DNA from: Treponema sp.
Lineage (GTDB): Bacteria; Spirochaetota; Spirochaetia; Treponematales; Treponemataceae
Length of the DNA: 5,841 nucleotides
NCBI GenBank assembly: GCA_017453705.1
Contig: JAFTEK010000384.1
Coordinates: 1-5,841, forward strand
Direction of reading: 5' to 3'
Below the pieces are notes generated by a model that made no database searches, was not told the origin of the DNA, and was given only the letters and a program-made list of their open reading frames with translations. This document shows, piece after piece, positions 1 through 5,168 of this stretch. Each line of letters begins with the position of its first letter. The first letter of the stretch is position 1. The translations under genes and the position numbers were made by a program.

Positions 1-423
1 AACGGCCAGATGGTCAACGCAAACGGACTGCGCCTTATTCCCGAGATTATCCTTCCTGAGGGATTCCAGCTGGAGACCCTTGCGATAAGCAATGACGGCC
101 GTGTGAACGTGCGCGTGAACGGCGAGCTGGAGCCTGTCGAGGTGGGGCAGCTGGAGCTGTACCGCTTTCCCAACGAGGTGGGCCTTGAGAACCTGGGTGA
201 CAACCTCTACAAGGTGACGAATGCATCAGGCGCGCCTATTGCGGGCAGACCCGGATTTGAGGGCATGGGTGTCACCAAGCACAAGTTCCTTGAGATGAGC
301 AACGTCTCCGTCGTCAACGAAATGGTACAGATGATAGTCGCCCAGAGGGCATACGAGTTCAACTCCAAGGCAATCCAGACCAGCGATGCGATGCTCCAGA
401 CCGCAGTTGGAATCAAGCGCTAG
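1..423 (+). CDS. flgG: Flagellar distal rod protein FlgG, C-terminal part (5' truncated by window edge)
   Basis: FlgG builds the distal rod of the flagellar basal body, the drive shaft between motor and hook. The open frame runs from base 1 to a TAG at 421-423, giving 140 visible residues; the family is usually about 260-265 aa, so roughly the N-terminal half lies before the window. The first visible residues (NGQMVNANGLRL) match the FlgG segment where the hook-basal-body core meets the central domain. The last 45 or so residues form the conserved C-terminal helix, with the segments LEMSNVSVVNEM, IVAQRAYEFNSKAIQTSD and MLQTA, which are diagnostic for axial rod/hook proteins and closest to FlgG. 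The ATG at 10 is internal, not a start. The gene is followed after 14 bases by flgJ, so the two are probably co-transcribed. FlgF is the nearest alternative, but the C-terminal signature fits FlgG better. Confidence 0.93.
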   Translation, partial: NGQMVNANGLRLIPEIILPEGFQLETLAISNDGRVNVRVNGELEPVEVGQLELYRFPNEVGLENLGDNLYKVTNASGAPIAGRPGFEGMGVTKHKFLEMSNVSVVNEMVQMIVAQRAYEFNSKAIQTSDAMLQTAVGIKR

Positions 424-437
424 GGCAGGGAAAATAA

Positions 438-989
438 ATGGATATCCAGGGCATAGGCGGATATACAGGCGCGGGCTTTGTCTCTGATGCGAATGCTTCC
501 GTAAAGGCCGCACAGAGCAGGAGCGAGATGGGCCGGTTCGAGGATCTGGTCAAGTCAATGAGCGAGAAATCCAAGGCATCCTCATCGCTTGGACAGGGCA
601 TCTCCTCAAGCCAGGTCAACCGTACAAACAGGCTCACAGGTGACTACACCCAGGGTTTTGCAGGCAGTTACACGTCCGAGAAGGATAAGACGGCCAAGCC
701 CCAGGGCTTTGCCGCGAATTCCAAGAACAGCAAGGGAAAAACTCCTGTGATAGACAGGACGAGCGAGCTTTACGAGCAGTCGATGGAGCTTGAGAACTAC
801 ATGGTCAAGATGATGCTCTCATCCGCCCGCAAGACGGTTATGAAAAGCTCCCTTACAGGAGACGGCAACTCCTATGCCCGCGACATGTACGAGGATATGC
901 TTTATGACAACTACGCTGAGGCGCTTACCAAGAATGCAGGTTTTGGTCTTGCAGACCAAATCTACATAGAGTTATCAGGACAAAAGTAA
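438..989 (+). CDS. flgJ: Rod-binding protein FlgJ, single-domain form without peptidoglycan hydrolase
   Basis: This 183-aa protein is the rod-binding (FlgJ N-terminal) type, thought to cap or scaffold rod assembly in the periplasm. The recognisable domain is at residues about 108-178: SELYEQSMELENYMVKMML, a YARDMYEDMLYDNYAEAL stretch, then the conserved GFGLADQIY. Residues about 40-107 are a Ser/Lys/Gly/Gln-rich, probably disordered linker. The frame ends right after the rod-binding domain, so the glucosaminidase domain found in enterobacterial FlgJ is absent. Spirochaetes and several other phyla share this architecture, with wall opening done by a separate enzyme. The ATG at 438 follows AGGGA (427-431) by 6 bases and lies 14 bases after the flgG stop, which supports co-transcription. 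AGGGA also fits the CsrA core ANGGA, but Shine-Dalgarno sequences match that by chance. A strong terminator follows. Confidence 0.88.
   Translation: MDIQGIGGYTGAGFVSDANASVKAAQSRSEMGRFEDLVKSMSEKSKASSSLGQGISSSQVNRTNRLTGDYTQGFAGSYTSEKDKTAKPQGFAANSKNSKGKTPVIDRTSELYEQSMELENYMVKMMLSSARKTVMKSSLTGDGNSYARDMYEDMLYDNYAEALTKNAGFGLADQIYIELSGQK
942..960. repeat. Perfect 8-bp inverted repeat inside the flgJ 3' end
   Basis: TTTGGTCT (942-949) and AGACCAAA (953-960) are perfect inverted copies separated by TGC. The repeat lies in the codons for the conserved GFGLADQ segment of FlgJ, and no T-run follows, so it is not an intrinsic terminator. It may be an mRNA hairpin or a chance result of codon choice. Confidence 0.4.
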
Positions 990-1016
990 CAAAAAAGTAT
1001 TTAAAAACACACGAAG

Positions 1017-1068
1017 GCCATCTTCATTGAAAGACGGAAACCGCCTTTTGATGGAGATGGCTTTTTTT
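1017..1068 (+). terminator. Strong Rho-independent terminator after flgJ
   Basis: The arms 1017-1033 and 1045-1061 can pair over 17 positions, including three G-U wobbles. An inner CGG/CCG helix (1035-1037 with 1041-1043) closes around an AAA loop. Seven T residues follow directly at 1062-1068. The site begins 28 bases after the flgJ stop and separates the flgG-flgJ transcript from the flgK operon. Confidence 0.9.
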
Positions 1069-1095
1069 ATCCCGATTGGCCCGGCAATTTCTTCT

Positions 1096-1122
1096 TATAA
1101 TATCCTGCCTGTATTCCGATAC
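1096..1122 (+). promoter_or_regulatory. Candidate flgK operon promoter: overlapping sigma-28-like and sigma-70-like elements
   Basis: Two promoter readings share the same bases. A sigma-28 (FliA/SigD) reading has TATA at 1096-1099 (3 of 4 to TAAA), exactly 15 bases, then TCCGATAC at 1115-1122 (6 of 8 to GCCGATAA). A sigma-70 reading has a perfect TATAAT at 1096-1101 but only a poor -35; the nearest TTG-containing hexamer, TTGGCC at 1076-1081, leaves a short 14-base spacer. The location, just after a terminator and about 80-100 bases before flgK, is right for a promoter. The sigma-28 reading is favoured because flgK and flgL are late flagellar genes in many bacteria, but the sequence alone does not decide it. 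Confidence 0.5.
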
Positions 1123-1148
1123 AGAAATAAGACAAATTTCTTTTAATT

Positions 1149-1197
1149 GGAAGACCCCGGGGTGGGAGTTCACGGTACGGGGAAAACGGAGGACGGA
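1149..1197 (+). promoter_or_regulatory. GGA-rich flgK leader, candidate CsrA-binding region overlapping the ribosome binding site
   Basis: GGA triplets occur at 1149, 1165, 1181, 1188, 1191 and 1195, six in 49 bases. Those at 1188 and 1195 sit in ACGGA, a match to the CsrA core ANGGA. The Shine-Dalgarno GGAGG is at 1188-1192, 7 bases before the flgK ATG, so two of the GGA triplets lie in it or overlap it. The GGA at 1165-1167 lies in the hexaloop of a small GTG/CAC hairpin (1162-1173), and CCCCG (1155-1159) can pair with CGGGG (1178-1182) around it. Known CsrA targets carry several GGA sites, one of them over the Shine-Dalgarno. That CsrA binds here is inference. Confidence 0.4.
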
Positions 1198-1199
1198 AG

Positions 1200-3071
1200 A
1201 TGTCAGGAACATTCGCTGGAATAGAGATTGGCAAGCGCAGCCTTATGGCGCACAACGTGCAGATTCAGACGGCGGGACACAATATATCCAACGCCGATAC
1301 CGAGGGCTACAGCCGCCAGCGCGTCACCGTCGCTGCGATGGATCCCTTGGACAGGCCTGATTTGGAGAGGGCGGAGCTTCCCGGCCAGCTGGGACAGGGA
1401 ACCGTCGTCCAGTCCGTAACCCGCGTCCGCGACGAGCTTTTGGACAACCGTATCTTTGCCCAGACTAATCTGGAAAGCTACTGGAACACACGTGACAATT
1501 ACTATTCCATGATTGAGCAGATTTACAATGAGCCTGACGAAATTTCTGTGCGCTCCAACATGGACAAGTTCTGGCAGGCCTGGCAGGAGCTTTCCAATGA
1601 TCCGGGCAGTGATGCCTGCAGGCAGGCTGTCGTCACCCGTGCTGAGAGCCTCACGAACTCTATCCAGCAGAACAACAAGTCCCTGCTCGCCATCCAGCAG
1701 CAGGTCAACGGTGACATAGAGGCTTCCGTCAAGCAGGTCAACGACATAACCCGCCAGATTGCAGAGGTGAACACTGAGATTGTCCGTGTATTGGGCATGG
1801 GAGACAATCCCAATGACCTTATGGACAGGCGAGACCTTCTGGTTGAGAGGCTGGGCAACTTGATAAACGTCACTGTCGTCAGGAGCGACCCCGATGAGTT
1901 CATCGTCCACACCGACGGCCAGATGATTGTGCAGGGCGGAATTGCCCGCCAGATAGACGAGGTTACGGACATGGACAACTCCGGCTATACCAAGCTCATC
2001 TGGCATGACACTCAGTTTGATGCCTCTTTCCGTGGTGGCTCACTGGGCGCGCTCGTGGAGCTGCGTGACAAAGATCTCCGCAGTGAGCTGCAATCGTTGG
2101 ACACGATGACCCAGAACTTCGCAGACCTTGTGAACGACGTGCACCGTAACGCCATTGGCAAGAACAACGTGACGGGGCTTGACTTCTTCACTGAGCATCC
2201 TTTTGTGGAGAACACCAACGGAAACTATGACCGAGACGGTGACGGTGCCGTGGATCATTCTTATGTATTCCGGTTCACAGGAACAAATGCCCTGCGCCCA
2301 CAGGAACAGATTGGCCTCGCTGGAACAATGACTTTCAGCGGCACGAGCGGCAACATTACCGTAGAATACTATCCTACAGACACCGTTTCTGATGTGGTCA
2401 ACCGTATCAACGACAGCAACGGTGAGGTCAAGGCATATTTGGACAGGAATTCCAACCTGGTGCTCAAGGCTACGACAGCCCAACAGATTGGAAACCCGGA
2501 CTTTGTGATCCGCCACGTGGAGGACTCCGGAATGTTCCTGACCGGTTACGCTGGTATCCTGGCAGGAAGCGGTGAGGCGGGGGCCTACGACTGGGAGAGG
2601 CCTGATGCTGTTAACTCTCTTGCCGGAGCGGACTTTGCGGTAAGTCCGATAATGCATCCTTCCGGCTACATCGTCGTGAACCCGACAATTGCCTCTGACG
2701 TGCAGTCTGTTGCGGCGGCCTTTGCCAATAACCAGGGGCGTGCTGATCCGGATGATGGACGTGCTGCGGTTGAGATTGCCGCCATACGCAACAGCAAGAT
2801 GATGGTCGGCGGCGAGCGCACCTTTGATGACTATTTTGCCGAGACCGTGACCCGCATAGGGCTTAAAGGCGAGCAGGCGGAGAATATGCTTGCCAGCCAG
2901 AAGGCTATAATGAATGATCTCCGTGACTTGCGTGACAGCATCTCCGGTGTGAATGTGGACGAGGAGCTTGCTGATATAATCAAGTTCCAGTATGGCTATC
3001 AGGCGGCGGCCAAGTTCATAAGCGTGCAGGATCAGCTGCTCAACACCCTGATAAACAGAATCGGGGTCTGA
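1200..3071 (+). CDS. flgK: Flagellar hook-filament junction protein FlgK (HAP1)
   Basis: FlgK is the first junction protein between hook and filament, exported by the flagellar type III system. The N-terminal 85 residues carry the axial-protein signature: GIEIGKRSLMAHNVQIQTAG, then HNISNADTEGYSRQRV and GQGTVVQSVTRVRDELLDNR. The C-terminal 45 residues (SGVNVDEELADIIKFQYGYQ onward to LLNTLINRIGV) are the matching D0 helix that packs against it. Residues about 150-200 are helical and rich in Gln/Asn/Val. Residues about 374-425 resemble the flagellin hook-IN repeat, and residues 344-352 form a DxDxDG loop. At 623 aa it is longer than enterobacterial FlgK (about 547), with the extra length in the central domain. 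The ATG at 1200 follows GGAGG by 7 bases and begins the conserved N-terminus directly. It is the first gene of the flgK-flgL-fliW-csrA operon. Confidence 0.96.
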   Translation: MSGTFAGIEIGKRSLMAHNVQIQTAGHNISNADTEGYSRQRVTVAAMDPLDRPDLERAELPGQLGQGTVVQSVTRVRDELLDNRIFAQTNLESYWNTRDNYYSMIEQIYNEPDEISVRSNMDKFWQAWQELSNDPGSDACRQAVVTRAESLTNSIQQNNKSLLAIQQQVNGDIEASVKQVNDITRQIAEVNTEIVRVLGMGDNPNDLMDRRDLLVERLGNLINVTVVRSDPDEFIVHTDGQMIVQGGIARQIDEVTDMDNSGYTKLIWHDTQFDASFRGGSLGALVELRDKDLRSELQSLDTMTQNFADLVNDVHRNAIGKNNVTGLDFFTEHPFVENTNGNYDRDGDGAVDHSYVFRFTGTNALRPQEQIGLAGTMTFSGTSGNITVEYYPTDTVSDVVNRINDSNGEVKAYLDRNSNLVLKATTAQQIGNPDFVIRHVEDSGMFLTGYAGILAGSGEAGAYDWERPDAVNSLAGADFAVSPIMHPSGYIVVNPTIASDVQSVAAAFANNQGRADPDDGRAAVEIAAIRNSKMMVGGERTFDDYFAETVTRIGLKGEQAENMLASQKAIMNDLRDLRDSISGVNVDEELADIIKFQYGYQAAAKFISVQDQLLNTLINRIGV

Positions 3072-3104
3072 CGGCAGACGGGGTAATAGAAGAAAACAAA
3101 GACT

Positions 3105-3117
3105 TTACATAGGAGTG
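3105..3117 (+). promoter_or_regulatory. flgL ribosome binding site, resembling a CsrA recognition sequence
   Basis: AGGAG at 3111-3115 is the Shine-Dalgarno for flgL, 10 bases before the ATG, which is a rather long spacing. The wider string TTACATAGGAGTG resembles the in vitro-selected E. coli CsrA consensus (RUACARGGAUGU) with one extra base between ACA and AGGA. No hairpin presenting the GGA was seen, so the CsrA reading is weak; the ribosome binding site is well supported because no other start fits. Confidence 0.55.
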
Positions 3118-3125
3118 ATAAGAAT

Positions 3126-4376
3126 ATGGCAACAGGCAGGATAAGCTCGCATATAAACAATGCGGATACACAGTATTACCTTAGGAAGCAGGAAGTCAAG
3201 CAGAATCATCTTAACAATCAGGTGGGCAGCCAGAGCCGTATTGGTTCCCTGCGTGACGATCCGATTGCGGTCGGGCATCTGGTGCGCTACCAGTCATACA
3301 TCTCACGTGTGAATCAGTTTGAGAAGAATGCCCAGACGCTTGCGGACAATTTCAAGGTCAGCGAGGGCTATGTCAACTCAAACCTCCAGATAATGCAGAG
3401 GGTGCGGGAGCTTGCCGTGAACGGTGCGAACGGCACTAACAGCAAGGAAGACCTCAAGAACATGGCTACTGAGGTCAACGAGCTGCTCAAGGAGATGATT
3501 CAGAATGCCAATGCAGTGGGACCTGAGGGAAACAGCCTGTTTGCCGGCACACGCAGCAAGACCCAGGCTTTTGACGTGCTTTTGGGCAATGTCCCCGGTG
3601 CGAACGAGCCTCTTATAAAGGAAGTCAAGTATCAGGGGAACATAGCTGTCAACTCCGTGGAGGTTGACGAGAATCAGTACATGCAGGTGGACAACAGCGG
3701 TAACCGTATTTTCTGGGCGGAGCCGCAGCGTGTTATGGGCAGGCGTGACCTGTCTGGCTGGACTTGCAAGGCTGACAGCGTGATGAATGTGGACGGTGTG
3801 GAGATAAGGGTTAACAGGGGTGACAACGTGTATTCCCTCGTTGCCAAGATAAATGACAGCGGTGCGGCTGTGAAGGCCCGCATTGACCCGATAACGAACG
3901 GTCTTGACCTTGAGACGACCGACTCCCACCAGCTCTGGCTGGAGGACAAGAACGGAAGCGTGCTTGAGGAGATTGGTTTCATAAAGGACAAGTCCCAGCT
4001 GCCTCCCTACAACCTTGCCACGAATGTGTTGTCTTCAGGCGGCTCGATATTCGACACGGTGATAGCCTTGCGCGATGCAATGTATGCGGCGGATCAGGAT
4101 GCCATAGGCGGCCGTGTGCTCGGTTCCATAGACGAGGGAATTTCCAACATGACGACCCGCCTTGCCAAGACTGGCAGTGACTATGAGAGGGCGGAAGCCA
4201 ATATAAGCCGCTCCCAGACAAATGCCCTCAATGTCACTGCCCTCGTCAGCAGGGAAGGGGACATAGACATGACCAAGACTATTGTGGATATGAAGATGCT
4301 GGAGCTGGTCAACCAGGCTACTCTGAGCAATGCTGGCAAGATGTATTCCACCAGCCTCTTGGACTACATCCGCTGA
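3126..4376 (+). CDS. flgL: Flagellar hook-filament junction protein FlgL (HAP3)
   Basis: FlgL is the second junction protein, placed between FlgK and the flagellin filament, and shares flagellin folds at both ends. The N-terminal region (residues 1-140) has the flagellin-type helical pair, with RISSHINNAD, the turn GSQSRIGSLRDDPIAVG, VNQFEKNAQTLADNFKVSEG and IMQRVRELAVNGANGT; NSLFAGTRSKTQAFD (136-150) is typical FlgL. The C-terminal helix (about 355-416) includes EGDIDMTKTIVDMKMLELV and ends LLDYIR. Residues about 214-265 form a hook-IN-like segment similar to the one in FlgK. At 416 aa it exceeds enterobacterial FlgL (about 317) because of this central insert. The gene lies 54 bases after flgK with no terminator between. 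The ATG at 3126 is chosen because it follows AGGAG and opens the conserved N-terminus. Confidence 0.95.
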   Translation: MATGRISSHINNADTQYYLRKQEVKQNHLNNQVGSQSRIGSLRDDPIAVGHLVRYQSYISRVNQFEKNAQTLADNFKVSEGYVNSNLQIMQRVRELAVNGANGTNSKEDLKNMATEVNELLKEMIQNANAVGPEGNSLFAGTRSKTQAFDVLLGNVPGANEPLIKEVKYQGNIAVNSVEVDENQYMQVDNSGNRIFWAEPQRVMGRRDLSGWTCKADSVMNVDGVEIRVNRGDNVYSLVAKINDSGAAVKARIDPITNGLDLETTDSHQLWLEDKNGSVLEEIGFIKDKSQLPPYNLATNVLSSGGSIFDTVIALRDAMYAADQDAIGGRVLGSIDEGISNMTTRLAKTGSDYERAEANISRSQTNALNVTALVSREGDIDMTKTIVDMKMLELVNQATLSNAGKMYSTSLLDYIR

Positions 4377-4395
4377 TCTATCCTGAGGTGAATCG

Positions 4396-4839
4396 ATGCT
4401 GCTTGAAACAAAGACAATGGGCAAGATTGAGGTCTCGCAGGAGCAGCTGATAAAGCTTCCGCAGGGACTGTTTGGTTTTGCTGATTACCGCGAGTTTGCC
4501 TTGATAGACTGTCACGTTAAGCCCCTGATATGGATGCAGTCGGTTCAGGATAAAGATCTGGCCTTCCTGCTCCTGGATCCGTTTATCGTCTGCCAGGACT
4601 ATGAGGCGGACATAGACGAGGGGGAGCTGACCAAGATAGGCATAAAGGATCCTTCTGATGTGCTGCTTCTTTCGATTATCACGGTTCCGAACGATGGTTC
4701 CAATATAACCGCTAACCTTAGGGGGCCTGTCGTGATAAACAAGAAGACTCACGAGGGGATGCAGGTTATCTTGGATGACAAGAAGTGGCCTATTAAGTAC
4801 GATGTGGCGAAAGCTCTGTCCGCAGGGGAGGGTAAGTAA
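4396..4839 (+). CDS. fliW: Flagellar assembly factor FliW, CsrA antagonist
   Basis: FliW is a cytoplasmic protein that binds either flagellin or CsrA. When flagellin is exported, FliW is freed, binds CsrA and lifts repression of flagellin translation. The 147-aa length is normal for the family. Family features are [18 protein letters not shown] (21-38), the LAFLLLDPF segment (55-63) and the most conserved block, [20 protein letters not shown] (95-114), continuing into [12 protein letters not shown]. The ATG at 4396 follows GAGGTG (4385-4390) by 5 bases and lies 19 bases after the flgL stop; a later ATG (codon 8) lacks a comparable ribosome binding site. The last codons overlap the csrA ribosome binding site and start codon. 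Pairing with csrA is the standard context for this gene. Confidence 0.95.
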   Translation: MLLETKTMGKIEVSQEQLIKLPQGLFGFADYREFALIDCHVKPLIWMQSVQDKDLAFLLLDPFIVCQDYEADIDEGELTKIGIKDPSDVLLLSIITVPNDGSNITANLRGPVVINKKTHEGMQVILDDKKWPIKYDVAKALSAGEGK

Positions 4840-4841
4840 TG
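4824..4841 (+). promoter_or_regulatory. csrA ribosome binding site and start embedded in the end of fliW (TAATG overlap)
   Basis: The purine run AGGGGAGGG at 4824-4832 is the csrA Shine-Dalgarno, 6 bases before the ATG at 4839. It lies wholly inside the last fliW codons. The fliW stop TAA (4837-4839) shares its final A with the csrA ATG, a layout typical of translational coupling, which would keep the two partners in step. One GGA core (4827-4829) sits in the Shine-Dalgarno, compatible with CsrA autoregulation, but it lacks the A of ANGGA. Confidence 0.75.
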
Positions 4842-5090
4842 CTTATTCTTTCGCGCAAAGTCGATGAGAAAATCAAGATAGGTGACGATATAACTCTGAC
4901 TATAATCGAAGTCAAGGGCGAGCAGGTCAAAATCGGCGTGGAGGCTCCCAAGAACGTCAAAGTCTTCCGCCAGGAGGTCTTTGAGGAGATACAGAGGGAG
5001 AACAAGGATGCCGCCGCTGCTTCTTCCGGTATTTCGGAGGAAGGCCTTTCAGCCCTGTTCAAGAAGGCGGTGAGACCCTCCCGCCCATGA
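4839..5090 (+). CDS. csrA: Carbon storage / translational regulator CsrA
   Basis: CsrA is a small homodimeric RNA-binding protein that blocks ribosome access at GGA motifs; in FliW-bearing bacteria its chief known target is flagellin mRNA. The 83-aa sequence starts with the hallmark [20 protein letters not shown] and continues with [20 protein letters not shown] and VFEEIQREN. The RNA-contact residues L4, R6 and R44 are present. N55, reported as needed for FliW interaction in B. subtilis, is kept in the context [10 protein letters not shown] (51-60), close to B. subtilis IQEENNRAAA. The tail (about 56-83) is longer than in gammaproteobacterial CsrA (61 aa in E. coli), as expected for the FliW-responsive type, and ends in a basic RPSRP. 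The start overlaps the fliW stop by one base. A terminator hairpin follows 33 bases after the stop. Confidence 0.97.
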   Translation: MLILSRKVDEKIKIGDDITLTIIEVKGEQVKIGVEAPKNVKVFRQEVFEEIQRENKDAAAASSGISEEGLSALFKKAVRPSRP

Positions 5091-5120
5091 CCGGCCAATT
5101 GTTTGTAAATTCCCCAAAAT

Positions 5121-5160
5121 AAAGGGCTGCCCGTTCTTTTTGGGCAGCCCCTTTTTCTTT
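5121..5160. terminator. Intrinsic terminator after csrA, probably bidirectional
   Basis: GGGCTGCCC (5124-5132) and GGGCAGCCC (5142-5150) form a perfect 9-bp, mostly G-C stem with a 9-base loop. On the plus strand CTTTTTCTTT follows at 5151-5160, ending the flgK operon. On the minus strand the same hairpin is followed by TTTATTTT (complement of 5116-5123), so it can also stop the convergent gene, whose stop codon lies only 9 bases from the T-rich end. Confidence 0.92.
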
Positions 5161-5168
5161 CGCTTTGA

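Noticed and set aside
1142..1147. TTTAAT as an alternative -10 element for flgK
   Set aside because: The hexamer 17 bases upstream (ATACAG) does not resemble a -35, and better elements lie at 1096-1122.
1154..1163. Perfect 10-bp palindrome ACCCCGGGGT in the flgK leader, considered as an operator
   Set aside because: It is short and made of simple C/G runs, and no second copy or known regulator site was recognised. It is more simply part of the leader's possible secondary structure.
1076..1360. 94-codon plus-strand frame spanning the flgK leader and start
   Set aside because: It overlaps flgK out of frame, has no ribosome binding site, and runs through the promoter region; the flgK start with GGAGG is far better supported.
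1203..2006. Long open frame (267 codons) on the minus strand opposite the start of flgK
   Set aside because: It is fully antisense to clearly coding, conserved FlgK sequence, shows no family resemblance, and is explained by the codon bias of flgK.
2040..2657. 205-codon open frame on the minus strand opposite the middle of flgK
   Set aside because: It is antisense to the FlgK central domain, has no recognisable domain, and has no associated promoter or operon context.
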